Assembly: GCF_021033825.1 (NCBI RefSeq)
Contig: NZ_JAIFXZ010000008.1
Span: 88,371-152,370 of the forward strand
Source of the DNA: Dietzia aurantiaca
GTDB taxonomy: Bacteria; Actinomycetota; Actinomycetes; Mycobacteriales; Mycobacteriaceae
Direction: 5' to 3'
Length of the DNA: 64,000 bases
Within the stretch, counting starts at the first letter, position 1. The number at the start of each line of letters is the position of its first letter. The translations under genes and the position numbers were made by a program. The notes under the pieces were generated by a model. It saw only the letters and a program-made list of their open reading frames with translations, was not told the DNA's origin and ran no database searches. Positions 9,012-17,863 of this stretch are shown here, one piece after another.

Positions 9012-9965
9012 TCAGCGCAGGACCTCGAACTGCTCCGACACCGCCCGCAGCGCACTCGCGCTGCGGGCGAACTGTTGCCGTTCGGTCTCGTCGAGTTCCA
9101 GTTCCACCACCCTCTGCACGCCGGTCCGCCCGATCACGGCGGGCACGCCGATGTAGATGCCTTCCTGCCCGTACTCGCCCCGCAGCAGGGTCGAGACGGG
9201 CAGTGACACCTGCTCGTTGCGCAGAATCGCGCGCGTGATGCGGGCCAGCCCCATACCGATGCCGTAGCTGGTCGAGCCCTTGGAGTCGATGATCCGATAG
9301 GCGGCGTCCCTGGTCTCGGTGAAGATCTGGGTGAGCCGTTTCCGCTTGGCCGGGTCTCCGTCGAGATCGCGCCGCAGGGGCACCCCGGAGACGTTGGCGG
9401 AGGAGAAGACGGGCAACTCGGTGTCACCGTGCTCGCCGATGATCGAGGCGTGCACGCTCATGGGGGCGACGCCGTAGTGCTCGCCGAGCATGAACCGGAA
9501 CCGTGCGGAGTCGAGAACGGTGCCGGAGCCGATCACCTGGCTCGCGGGCAGCCCGGAGTACCGCCAGGCGGCCTGGGTGAGGATGTCGACGGGGTTGGTG
9601 GCGACCAACAGGATGCCGTCGAAGCCGGTCGCTATCACGTCACCGACGATCTTTTCGAACAGTGTCATGTTCTTGCCGACGAGGTCGATTCGGGTCTCGC
9701 CGGGCTTCTGGGCGGCACCGGCGCAGATCACGACCATGGTGGCGTCGGTGCAGTCGGAGTAGGTGCCCTCGGTGACGAGGGTGGGGGAGGGCGCCCAGAC
9801 GACGCCGTGGTTGAGGTCCATGACCTCGCCGACGAGCTTGTCGTGGTCGATGTCGATGATCGCCAGGTGGTCCGCAAGACCCTGGTTGACCAGGGCGTAC
9901 GCGTACGCGATGCCCACGTCCCCGGCGCCGATGAGCACGATGCGATTCCCGATGGAGGCCTTCAT
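9012..9965 (-). CDS. ldh: L-lactate dehydrogenase
   Basis: Interconverts pyruvate and L-lactate with NADH. 317 residues with the Rossmann motif [11 protein letters not shown] at about 10-20, [19 protein letters not shown] (substrate Arg) and the catalytic His in [10 protein letters not shown]. Length and motifs are full. The ATG at 9963-9965 lies 8 nt after TACCCT on the minus strand; a GTG two codons upstream is possible. It is divergent from the mutasome genes. Confidence 0.95.
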   Translation of the reverse strand: MKASIGNRIVLIGAGDVGIAYAYALVNQGLADHLAIIDIDHDKLVGEVMDLNHGVVWAPSPTLVTEGTYSDCTDATMVVICAGAAQKPGETRIDLVGKNMTLFEKIVGDVIATGFDGILLVATNPVDILTQAAWRYSGLPASQVIGSGTVLDSARFRFMLGEHYGVAPMSVHASIIGEHGDTELPVFSSANVSGVPLRRDLDGDPAKRKRLTQIFTETRDAAYRIIDSKGSTSYGIGMGLARITRAILRNEQVSLPVSTLLRGEYGQEGIYIGVPAVIGRTGVQRVVELELDETERQQFARSASALRAVSEQFEVLR

Positions 9966-9973
9966 GGTCACCG

Positions 9974-9979
9974 AGGGTA
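9974..9979 (-). promoter_or_regulatory. -10 hexamer TACCCT for leaderless ldh transcript
   Basis: Minus-strand TACCCT ends 8 nt before the ldh ATG. Confidence 0.5.
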
Positions 9980-10119
9980 GGCCCCCGGTACGACATCGTG
10001 GGTGGAGTCCGGATGAACAGCAGGATCGACGACGACAACGACGACGACAACGCCCACACCGGGCCCTTCCGCCTCACCGGAAACGGCCATCCCGGGGGCG
10101 ACCGCGACAGGAACCGTTA

Positions 10120-10135
10120 TCGAACAGGCGTTCTT
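10120..10135 (+). promoter_or_regulatory. LexA (SOS) box 1 upstream of imuA'
   Basis: TCGAAC-AGGC-GTTCTT matches 10 of 12 specified positions of the actinobacterial SOS box TCGAAC(N4)GTTCGA. It lies 96 nt before the imuA' start. Confidence 0.75.
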
Positions 10136-10174
10136 GCGCAGTGTCGTACCCGTAGTGTTCACTGTTCGTCACAG

Positions 10175-10190
10175 TCGAAAAATAGTTCGA
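10175..10190 (+). promoter_or_regulatory. LexA (SOS) box 2 upstream of imuA'
   Basis: TCGAAA-AATA-GTTCGA matches 11 of 12 specified positions of the SOS box. It lies 41 nt before the imuA' start and 39 nt after box 1, so the mutasome promoter is probably under double LexA control. Confidence 0.85.
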
Positions 10191-10231
10191 TTTAGGCGTT
10201 GGCGGCGTGTCGCTCGTGGCGGAAGGTTCTG

Positions 10232-11119
10232 ATGATGGTAGTGCGCGGTTCTGCTGTCGACCGTTCGGGTGCGGACCTGTCGGAGCTCGGTACTGCTGAT
10301 CGGGTGGCTGAGCTGCGGCGTCGCCTGGCATCCATGCCCGGTGGCGGACTTCCGGCCGCAGCTCGGTCGGTCCCGGGTGCCGCGGCCTTCCCGTCGCCCG
10401 GGGGTGCGGAGACATCTGAAGGTACTGGGGCCTTTCCCGAGGCTTCGGGGGCCCCGTCGGATTCGGCGGCGGCGGCGGTGATCTCGGCAGGGCGGTCTGC
10501 TGCTCCCGGGGATCTGCCGGCTTCCCCGCCGCTCGCGGTGTCGGTGGCATCGGCGCCGCCGGTGGTTCCCACAGTGCCCGCAGTGCCCGGGGTGCCCGTG
10601 CCGGGGTCCGTGGCCGGGCTCCTGCCAGGCGGTGTGCTGCCCGCGGGGCGGGTCACGGCGGTCGGCGGTAGCGCCACGCTGCGGATCGGGCTGTTGGCCG
10701 CGGCCACGGCCGCCGGGGTCCGGTGTGCGGTCGTGGGGTGGCCGGAGCTCGGGGTGGCGGCGGTGGCGGAGCAGGGCGGCCGGCTGGACTGCCTGGCGCT
10801 GGTCCCCGACCCCGGGCCTGACGCCGCGGCGGTCGTGTCCGTACTGATCGACGGACTGGATCTGGTCCTGCTCGGGCCCGATGTCGCGGCTGTGGCCCCC
10901 TCACGCGCGCGGGTGATCGCCGGCCGGGTGCGGGCCGCGGGCGCGGTGCTGCTCGTGGGCCCCGGCTGGCCCGGGGCGGAGCTCACGCTGGCGGGCCGGC
11001 ACTGCCGCTACGGAGGGCTGGGCGCGGGTGCGGGCCGGCTGGCCTCGGTCTCCACCGTGGTGCGCTGCTCCGGCCGCGCGGCCCCCGCCCGGACCGCGGA
11101 ATGGGTGGCGGCGGGATGA
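10232..11119 (+). CDS. imuA': ImuA' mutasome accessory protein (RecA-like)
   Basis: 295 residues. The C-terminal 170 residues have a degenerate RecA-like core (LLPGGVLPAGRVTAVGG, with no intact Walker A Lys, then LDLVLLGP), as in actinobacterial ImuA'. The N-terminal 100 residues are Pro/Ala/Ser-rich and probably flexible. It is thought to work with ImuB and DnaE2 in damage-induced mutagenic translesion synthesis. GGAAGG lies 5 nt before the first ATG (10232), and a second ATG follows at once. Two SOS boxes lie upstream. Its stop overlaps the imuB ATG. Confidence 0.85.
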   Translation: MMVVRGSAVDRSGADLSELGTADRVAELRRRLASMPGGGLPAAARSVPGAAAFPSPGGAETSEGTGAFPEASGAPSDSAAAAVISAGRSAAPGDLPASPPLAVSVASAPPVVPTVPAVPGVPVPGSVAGLLPGGVLPAGRVTAVGGSATLRIGLLAAATAAGVRCAVVGWPELGVAAVAEQGGRLDCLALVPDPGPDAAAVVSVLIDGLDLVLLGPDVAAVAPSRARVIAGRVRAAGAVLLVGPGWPGAELTLAGRHCRYGGLGAGAGRLASVSTVVRCSGRAAPARTAEWVAAG

Positions 11120-12768
11120 GCGCCCGGGTCATGGCGGTGTGGTGCCCGGACTGGCCGGCGGTCGCGGCGGCCCGGGCCGAGGGGCACGGCCTGCATCTGC
11201 CGCTGGCGGTCGTCGGGCCCCGTGGCGTGCTCGCGTGTAACGCCGTCGCGCGGGCGGTCGGGGTGCGTCGCGGCCTACGTCGACGTGAGGCGCAGTTCCG
11301 GTGCCCCGAGCTCGTGGTGGTCGCGGCGGATGAGGCCCGCGATGCCGCCTGGTTCGAGCCCGTCGTGCAGGCGTTGGACGCGGTGGTCCCGGGCATCGAG
11401 GTATTGCGGCCCGGGTTGTTCGTGTTCTCCGCCGCCGGCGCACTGCGGTTCCACGGCGGGGTGGAGGAGGTTGTCACCCGGGTCATGGACGCGGTTGCGG
11501 CGGCCGGGGTGGAGTGCCAGGTCGGGCTCGCGGACGAGTTGCCCACGGCGGTGCTCGGAGCCCGTGGATCGGCGTTGCTCGAGCCGGGCGCGGATGCCGA
11601 GTACCTGGCGGACCTGCCCGTGGGGGCTCTCGTGGTGGAGTCCGCGCTGGGGGATCTCGAGGTGCTGTCCGAACTGGTCGGGCTCCTGCACCGGCTCGGC
11701 GTGCGCACGATCGGTGACTTCGCCGTGATCGCGCCCCGGGACGTGGCCACCCGGTTCGGAGAGGCGGGCACCGTCGCGCACCGAATCGCTCGGGCTGTGC
11801 CGTGGCGCCCGCCGTCGGTGACCCCGGTGCCGGCCGGGTCCGCGGTCGAGCACCGCTGCGACCCGCCTCTGGAACGCGTCGACGAGGCGGCATTCCTCGG
11901 ACGGCGGTTGGCGGGCGAATTGCACGAGACGCTCGCGGCGGCGGGGGTGTCCTGTCTGAGGCTGTCCATCACTGCACACGTGGAGGACGGGCGGGAGGTC
12001 AACCGCGTGTGGCGATGCTCGGCGCCGCTGACCCCGGAGGGCACTGCCGACCGACTGCGCTGGCAGTTGGAGGGCTGGCTCACCGGTACCGCGATCTCCG
12101 GCGGGGTCGGGGGAGCGGTCACCGCGCTGGCCCTCGAGCCGGTGGAGGTCGTCCCCGCCGGTCACGTGCAGGAAGGGCTGTGGGGTGAGGCGGGCCTGGC
12201 TGAGGCCCGGGTCCACCGCGCGCTGGTGCGGGTGCAGGGCCTGCTCGGGCCGGAGGCGGTACGCATCCCCGTGGACGCGGGCGGGCGTGGGCCGGCCGAG
12301 CGCGTGCAGTCGATGCCGTACGGGGACGCTCCCGCGGAGCCCGTCGCCCGGGGCCCGTGGCCGGGTGCGCTACCGGCGCCGTCACCGTCGGTGGTGTGGC
12401 CGGGGCCGGGTTATCTGCTGGAGATCCGCGAGAACGGTGACCCGGGAGCCGCCGTCGCTGCGCGGGTTCCGCTGTCCGGGGGAGTCCTGCTGCGCACCGA
12501 GATCGGGGCCGCCGTGGGGGTGACCCTGCGGGGCCTGCTCAGTGGTCGGCCCGCCGTCGTCGAGGTGGGCGGGCGGCGCTGCCCGCTTCTGGGCTGGTCG
12601 CGCCCGTGGACCGTCGACGAGGCCTGGTGGGAGCCCGTGCCCGAGGGCAGGTCGCGTCGGCCCCGGGCCCGGATACAGGTCGTCCCCGAGAGGGCGGCGG
12701 CATTGCTGCTGTGCCGCCCGCTCGGGGACGAGCCGGGGGGATGGGCTGTCGAGGGGGTCTACGAATGA
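11116..12768 (+). CDS. imuB: ImuB, catalytically dead Y-family polymerase of the mutasome
   Basis: 550 residues. It begins MSARVMAVWCPDWPAVAA, the ImuB version of the Y-polymerase fold in which the acidic DxDxFFA motif is lost; the second catalytic SxDE motif is replaced by VFSAAGALRFHGG. ImuB should act as hub, binding the beta clamp, ImuA' and DnaE2, rather than as a polymerase. The start is the ATG overlapping the imuA' TGA (ATGA), five codons inside the open frame. The C-terminal 100 residues contain GRRCPLLGWSRPWTVDEAWW, typical of ImuB. Confidence 0.92.
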   Translation: MSARVMAVWCPDWPAVAAARAEGHGLHLPLAVVGPRGVLACNAVARAVGVRRGLRRREAQFRCPELVVVAADEARDAAWFEPVVQALDAVVPGIEVLRPGLFVFSAAGALRFHGGVEEVVTRVMDAVAAAGVECQVGLADELPTAVLGARGSALLEPGADAEYLADLPVGALVVESALGDLEVLSELVGLLHRLGVRTIGDFAVIAPRDVATRFGEAGTVAHRIARAVPWRPPSVTPVPAGSAVEHRCDPPLERVDEAAFLGRRLAGELHETLAAAGVSCLRLSITAHVEDGREVNRVWRCSAPLTPEGTADRLRWQLEGWLTGTAISGGVGGAVTALALEPVEVVPAGHVQEGLWGEAGLAEARVHRALVRVQGLLGPEAVRIPVDAGGRGPAERVQSMPYGDAPAEPVARGPWPGALPAPSPSVVWPGPGYLLEIRENGDPGAAVAARVPLSGGVLLRTEIGAAVGVTLRGLLSGRPAVVEVGGRRCPLLGWSRPWTVDEAWWEPVPEGRSRRPRARIQVVPERAAALLLCRPLGDEPGGWAVEGVYE

Positions 12769-12782
12769 ACAGTCAGTCAGGT

Positions 12783-12803
12783 GTCCCCGAGGCGTCCGGG
12801 GAC
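12783..12803. terminator. Hairpin between convergent imuB and AMIN-like lipoprotein gene
   Basis: GTCCCC (12783-12788) and GGGGAC (12798-12803) with a 9-nt loop fill the 35-nt gap between two converging stop codons. Confidence 0.5.
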
Positions 12804-13448
12804 TCAGCGCTCGATGTCGACCACCAGGCGGGTCGGGTTCTGCAGCAGGAACGCGGAGAATCCGCGGTCCGTGCCCTCCAGTCCGATCACGGCCTGGGCC
12901 TGCCCCTCGAACTGCCCGGCAAAGGCCACGCCGGTGACCCCGGCCGCGGCATCGCCGGTCATCACACCCACAGGGACCTCTTCCATGTCGGTCTCGGTGG
13001 GCAGGACCTGACCGTGGATCATCACCTGGAGGAACGAGTCGCCGGAGACCTCTACGGGGAAGCCGCTGCCCTGCTGGGCAGGTGCGTCCACGTAGTCCAC
13101 CGTGTAGCTGGGGGCGCCGCTGCCGTCGAGCTCGAAGACCACGCGGTCGTTGCCCTGGAAGTCGCCCATGCGGATCTCGGAGACGACCAGCTGCGTGCGA
13201 TCGGGGGAGGATTCGTCCGCCTCCGCGCTCTTGGGCGAGGAATCGGACGGGCCGTTCGACGGGTCGGCGGCCTCGGTCTCGTCCGGCGACAGGATGTCGG
13301 CCAGGGCGGCGGGAGACGAACCCGCGGTGGTGGTCTGACCGGAGACTGGGGCGTCGGTCGAGGAGTCGGCCCCGCACCCCGCCAGCCCCAGCGACGCGGC
13401 GGCGGTGAGAGCGGCGGCCGCGGCAAGGCGGCGATGTCGAATACGCAT
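12804..13448 (-). CDS. AMIN-like domain lipoprotein
   Basis: 214 residues with a lipoprotein signal (RIRHRR, hydrophobic stretch, lipobox LAGC with Cys at about 25). A Ser/Asp/Glu-rich linker of about 55 residues is followed by a C-terminal beta-rich domain (RVVFELDGSG, GFSAFLLQNPTRLVVDIER) like the AMIN-like domain of secreted actinobacterial proteins. It probably sits on the outer face of the membrane; no enzymatic role is visible. Minus-strand TAGCCT ends 6 nt before the ATG (leaderless). Confidence 0.82.
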   Translation of the reverse strand: MRIRHRRLAAAAALTAAASLGLAGCGADSSTDAPVSGQTTTAGSSPAALADILSPDETEAADPSNGPSDSSPKSAEADESSPDRTQLVVSEIRMGDFQGNDRVVFELDGSGAPSYTVDYVDAPAQQGSGFPVEVSGDSFLQVMIHGQVLPTETDMEEVPVGVMTGDAAAGVTGVAFAGQFEGQAQAVIGLEGTDRGFSAFLLQNPTRLVVDIER

Positions 13449-13454
13449 ACTCCC

Positions 13455-13460
13455 AGGCTA
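13455..13460 (-). promoter_or_regulatory. -10 hexamer TAGCCT for the AMIN-like lipoprotein gene
   Basis: TAGCCT on the minus strand ends 6 nt before the ATG at 13448. Confidence 0.55.
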
Positions 13461-13534
13461 GATCCCTCCAGTCACTTTTGCCCCACAAGGTGGCTACAGT
13501 TACACATCCTTGTTCCGTGGGGCACCATGGGGGC

Positions 13535-14458
13535 GTGTCAATCATCGATTCCGCCGCACAGCCGAGCTGGTGCTCCTTCCAGTCCGACGACGAACCACCG
13601 GCAGGGACCGCCGCCCACGAGACCTCGTGGATCCTCCTGGAGGTTCCCGGACGCTGGGGACGCGACATCTTCGACGGTGAGGCATTGGGCGAGGAGCTGT
13701 CCGAGCGGCTCAAGAAGCACGTCGCGGACTGCGGATCCCGCATGCTGTTCATCCGGCGCCCCGGGCGCGAGGGCCAACGCATCGACCGCCACCGCTTCTA
13801 TCTCTGCGACACCCGGCCGGGTAGCCGCAGCATCCGCGTGGGCAGGGTCGAGGGGCCTGAGGACATGCTCGATCTGGATCTCTCGGCCGGCGGAGACGTG
13901 CCGGGCACCCGCGAGGTCATGGCGCCGGTCCCGCTGGTGTGCACCCATGCCAAGCGCGATCAGTGCTGTGCCGTTCGCGGTCGACCCGTCGCGGCCGTAC
14001 TCGACGAACAGGTGGGGGAGCGCCTGCGCGATCTCGATCCCGAGGCCGCGGTGTGGGAGTGCTCGCATACCGGAGGGCACCGCTTCGCCCCGGTCCTGCT
14101 GCTGCCCGGTACCGGTTACACGTACGGCCCCGCAGAGACCGACCTCGCGGTCCGGATCGTCGAGGCGGAGTTGGACGGCAGGGTCGTCACCGAGCATCTG
14201 CGTGGTCGCAGCACGTGGCCGCCGGCCGGACAGGTCGCGGAAGTGGCGGTCCGGGACGCCGATGTGGATGCGGGGATCGACGACCTCGTCGTCGACATCG
14301 ACCCCGATAGCCCCCACATCGCGGTTGTCCGGCACACCGACGGGCGTGCGTGGCGCGTCGAGACCGGCACCCGGCCCCTCCCGGCCCGCTCGCAGAGTTG
14401 CCGCAAGCCGCCCACCGATGCCAAGGCATGGGTCGTGGAGTCCCTCACCGCGCTCTGA
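13535..14458 (+). CDS. Sucrase/ferredoxin-like family protein
   Basis: 307 residues. CTHAKRDQCCAVRGRPVA (about 132-149) and CSHTGGHRFAPVLLLPGTGYTYG (from about 175) are the Cys/His signature of the sucrase/ferredoxin-like family, a thioredoxin-fold group thought to bind a [2Fe-2S] cluster. The physiological role is unknown. The start is the GTG at 13535, 6 nt after a weak hexamer CACCAT. An 8-bp inverted repeat (TGCCCCAC at 13479-13486, GTGGGGCA at 13517-13524) precedes it and could be an operator. It lies between imuB and dnaE2 on the same strand as both. Confidence 0.82.
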   Translation: MSIIDSAAQPSWCSFQSDDEPPAGTAAHETSWILLEVPGRWGRDIFDGEALGEELSERLKKHVADCGSRMLFIRRPGREGQRIDRHRFYLCDTRPGSRSIRVGRVEGPEDMLDLDLSAGGDVPGTREVMAPVPLVCTHAKRDQCCAVRGRPVAAVLDEQVGERLRDLDPEAAVWECSHTGGHRFAPVLLLPGTGYTYGPAETDLAVRIVEAELDGRVVTEHLRGRSTWPPAGQVAEVAVRDADVDAGIDDLVVDIDPDSPHIAVVRHTDGRAWRVETGTRPLPARSQSCRKPPTDAKAWVVESLTAL

Positions 14459-14512
14459 CCACGGACACTCTTCCCGCCGCGGGCTGCACCCGCAGCGGGC
14501 AGGTGGTGCACG

Positions 14513-17500
14513 GTGAACTGGTACCACGGACCCAAGAGCTGGTCGGAACTCGAACGGGTGCTGTCCGGCCGGCCCAACCCGCGCGGGCCCGAGAATCCAC
14601 ATCCGGGTGACGGCGGCGACACCCCGGCCTGGTCGCGTAAGCGGGGCGCGTACAGGGCCCCGGACCCGGTGGAGTCGAACGGGCAGGGCCGTGTGCCGTA
14701 CGCGGAACTGCATGCGCACACCGCGTTCAGCTTCCTCGACGGGGCCTCCTCTCCCGAGGCCATGGTCGAAGCCGCCGTCGAGCAGGGGCTCACCGCGCTC
14801 GCGATCACCGACCACGACGGGATGTACGGGGTCGTGCGCTTCGCCGAGGCAGCCGCGGAGCTCGGGCTGCCCACCGTGTTCGGGGCGGAACTGTCCCTGC
14901 CCGGAGACGAACACCTACTCGTCCTGGCCCGAGGGCAGGAGGGCTACCGACGGCTCTCGCGTGCCATCGCCCACGCCCACCTGCGCGGCGGGGCCAAGAG
15001 CGAACCACGCTACGAGATCACCGAACTCGCCGAGGCCGCCGGCGGGCACTGGTACATCCTCACCGGCTGCCGACGCGGCCGGGTGCGACGTGCCCTCGAG
15101 AGAAACGGGGCCGCAGCCGGCCACCACGACGTCGCGGCGGCCCGCACGGCGCTGGGCCAGCTCGTCGACCTGTTCGGACGGGACCGGGTGATCGTCGAGC
15201 TGACCTGCCACGGCGTTCCAGAAGACACCGAACGATGCGACGCGTTGGTCGGGCTCGCCGAGGAGTCGGGTCTTGTCGTCGTCGCCACCACCGCCGCACA
15301 CTGCGCCGGCCCCCGTGACGCGCGTCTGGCCTCGGTCATGGCCGCTCTCGGCGCCCGCGACGCGCTGGAGAGCCACGCCGCCCACCTGCCCGCCGCCGGG
15401 GGTGCCTATCTGCGTTCGGGAGAGGAGATGGCCGACCTGTTCGAACGCTGGCCCCACGCCGTGTCCGCCGCTGACCGGCTGGGCCGGGAGTGCGCCTTCG
15501 ACCTCGCCCTCATCGCACCCGAACTGCCGCCCTTCGACGTCCCCGCAGGCCACACCGAGGACAGCATGCTCGCCCACCACGCCTACGCCGGTGCCGCCCG
15601 CCGCTACGGCACCCGGGAACAGGCCCCACAGGCGTACGCGCAGATCGATCGCGAACTGGAAGTGATCGCCGATCTCGGCTTCCCCGGGTACTTCCTCGTG
15701 GTCCACGACATCGTCGAGTTCTGCCGACGAGAGGGCATCCTCTGTCAGGGGCGGGGCTCGGCCGCCAACTCCGCCGTCTGCTACTCCCTGGGCATCACCA
15801 ACGTCGACCCCGTGGGCGCCCACCTGCTGTTCGAGCGGTTCCTGTCCCCGGAACGCGACGGTCCACCAGACATCGACGTGGACATCGAATCCGGCCGGCG
15901 GGAAGAAGCCATCCAATACGTCTACGCCCGCTACGGGCGCGAGCACGCCGCGCAGGTCGCCAACGTCATCACCTACCGCGGCCGGTCGGCCGTACGCGAC
16001 GTCGCCCGCGCGCTCGGCTACTCGACCGGGCAGCAGGACGCCTGGTCCAAGAGCGTCGACCGCTGGTCAGGGCTGAGGAACCATGACCGGGAGACGGCCG
16101 AACGCACCATCCCCGAGGATGTGCTCGCGCTGGCCCGCAGACTCGTCGGCCTGCCGCGGCACCTGGGCATCCACTCCGGCGGCATGGTCATCTGCGACCG
16201 GCCCGTGGCCGATGTGGTGCCCGTCGAATGGGCGCGCATGCCCGGGCGGACCGTCCTGCAATGGGACAAGGACGACTGCGCTGCCGTCGGGCTGGTCAAG
16301 TTCGATCTGCTCGGGCTCGGGATGCTCACGGCCCTACGCCACGCCATCGACCTCGCGGCCGAACACAAAGACCTCGACGTGGATCTCGCCCAACTCGACC
16401 TGGCCGACCCGGAGGTCTACGAGATGCTGTGCCGCGGCGACTCGGTGGGCGTGTTCCAGGTGGAGTCCCGGGCCCAGATGGCCACCCTGCCCCGACTCAA
16501 ACCGCGCAACTTCTACGACCTCGTGGTTGAGGTCGCGCTCATCCGGCCGGGCCCCATCCAGGGCGGCTCCGTCCATCCCTACATCCGACGGCGCAACGGT
16601 CTCGAGGAACCGGTCTTCGACCACCCCGCGCTCAAACCCGTCCTCGGCCGGACCCTGGGCATCCCGCTGTTCCAGGAACAACTCATGCAGATCGCCACCG
16701 AGATCGCCGGCTTCACCGGAGCCGAAGCCGACCAACTGCGCCGCGCGATGGGCGCTAAACGCTCACCCGAGAAGATGGCCCGGCTGCGCGAGAGGTTCTT
16801 CGCCGGCATGCGCGACCTGCACGGCATCGGCGCCAGCCCGCCCGGAACCCCCGACACCGGGCCCGAGGTGGGGGAGCGGATCTGGGAGAAGATGTGCGCG
16901 TTCGCCAACTACGGCTTCCCCGAGAGCCACTCGCAGTCCTTCGCCGCGATCGTCTATTACTCCGCGTGGTTCAAATGCCATCACCCGGCAATCTTCTGCG
17001 CCGCCCTGCTGCGCAGCCAGCCCATGGGGTTCTACTCGCCCCAGTCCCTGGTCGCCGATGCCCGGCGGCACGGAGTCACCGTGCACAGGCCGTGCGTCAA
17101 CCGCTCCCTCGGCGGTGCCACCTGCGAGAACCAGGGAACCGAGGTGCGGCTCGGACTGGAATCGGTACGGGCCATCGGCTCCGACCTGGCCGCCACCATC
17201 GCCGACCAACGCGACAGTCACGGTCCGTACACCTCCGCCGGCGACCTCGCCGGACGCACCGGTCTGAGCGTCCGGCAGATGGAGGCCCTGGCCACCGCCG
17301 GCGCACTCGACTGTCTCGGCACCGGTGGGCGGCGGGCGGCACTGTGGTCGGCGGCCACCGCGGCCCGTGAGAAGCCCGGCATGCTGCCCGGTCTCAGTCA
17401 GGTCGACGCCCCTGCACTACCCGGGATGAGCGTCCTCGAACTCACCTCCGCCGACCTCACCGCCACCGGCATCAGTCCCGAGGAGTACCCGACCATCCAC

Positions 17501-17842
17501 GCCCGCCCCTGGCTCGACTCCCGCGGCGTGTGCACCACCGCCGGCCTCGCGCACGTCCCCGACGGCAGTCGTGTCCATGTGGCCGGGGCCGTCACCCACC
17601 GGCAGCGGCCCGCCACCGCAGAAGGGGTGACCTTCCTCAGCCTCGAGGACGAGACCGGCATGACCAACATCGTGTGCTCGGTCGGGCTCTGGGCGCGCTA
17701 CCGGCCCGTCGTCTCCTCGGCCCCGGCGCTCATCATCCGCGGCACCGTCGAGAACCGCTCCGGAGCGGTCAGCGTCGTGGCCGACAAGGTCGAACGGCTC
17801 CATCTCGGGCTGGCGATCGGGCGCAGCCGTGACTTCCGGTGA
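14513..17842 (+). CDS. dnaE2: Error-prone DNA polymerase DnaE2
   Basis: 1109 residues, the usual DnaE2 length. N-terminal PHP domain with YAELHAHTAFSF (65-75) and TDHDGMYG; polymerase core with PDIDVDIES (about 450-458, catalytic acidic residues), LLGLGMLTALRH and GVFQVESRAQM; C-terminal OB-fold with FLSLEDETGMTNIV. It is the polymerase of the ImuA'/ImuB mutasome. The start is a GTG after AGGTGG. I see no SOS box in the 54 nt before it, only a GC-rich hairpin (about 14473-14498), so induction may come by read-through or from a site I do not recognise. Confidence 0.95.
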   Translation: MNWYHGPKSWSELERVLSGRPNPRGPENPHPGDGGDTPAWSRKRGAYRAPDPVESNGQGRVPYAELHAHTAFSFLDGASSPEAMVEAAVEQGLTALAITDHDGMYGVVRFAEAAAELGLPTVFGAELSLPGDEHLLVLARGQEGYRRLSRAIAHAHLRGGAKSEPRYEITELAEAAGGHWYILTGCRRGRVRRALERNGAAAGHHDVAAARTALGQLVDLFGRDRVIVELTCHGVPEDTERCDALVGLAEESGLVVVATTAAHCAGPRDARLASVMAALGARDALESHAAHLPAAGGAYLRSGEEMADLFERWPHAVSAADRLGRECAFDLALIAPELPPFDVPAGHTEDSMLAHHAYAGAARRYGTREQAPQAYAQIDRELEVIADLGFPGYFLVVHDIVEFCRREGILCQGRGSAANSAVCYSLGITNVDPVGAHLLFERFLSPERDGPPDIDVDIESGRREEAIQYVYARYGREHAAQVANVITYRGRSAVRDVARALGYSTGQQDAWSKSVDRWSGLRNHDRETAERTIPEDVLALARRLVGLPRHLGIHSGGMVICDRPVADVVPVEWARMPGRTVLQWDKDDCAAVGLVKFDLLGLGMLTALRHAIDLAAEHKDLDVDLAQLDLADPEVYEMLCRGDSVGVFQVESRAQMATLPRLKPRNFYDLVVEVALIRPGPIQGGSVHPYIRRRNGLEEPVFDHPALKPVLGRTLGIPLFQEQLMQIATEIAGFTGAEADQLRRAMGAKRSPEKMARLRERFFAGMRDLHGIGASPPGTPDTGPEVGERIWEKMCAFANYGFPESHSQSFAAIVYYSAWFKCHHPAIFCAALLRSQPMGFYSPQSLVADARRHGVTVHRPCVNRSLGGATCENQGTEVRLGLESVRAIGSDLAATIADQRDSHGPYTSAGDLAGRTGLSVRQMEALATAGALDCLGTGGRRAALWSAATAAREKPGMLPGLSQVDAPALPGMSVLELTSADLTATGISPEEYPTIHARPWLDSRGVCTTAGLAHVPDGSRVHVAGAVTHRQRPATAEGVTFLSLEDETGMTNIVCSVGLWARYRPVVSSAPALIIRGTVENRSGAVSVVADKVERLHLGLAIGRSRDFR

Positions 17843-17863
17843 CGGGGAAAGCGCGGAGCGGGA

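Noticed and set aside
10013..10195. Small plus-strand frame beginning with Asp/Asn repeats between ldh and imuA'
   Set aside because: It overlaps both LexA boxes and the ldh promoter, has no ribosome site, and its C-terminal half has no coding character.
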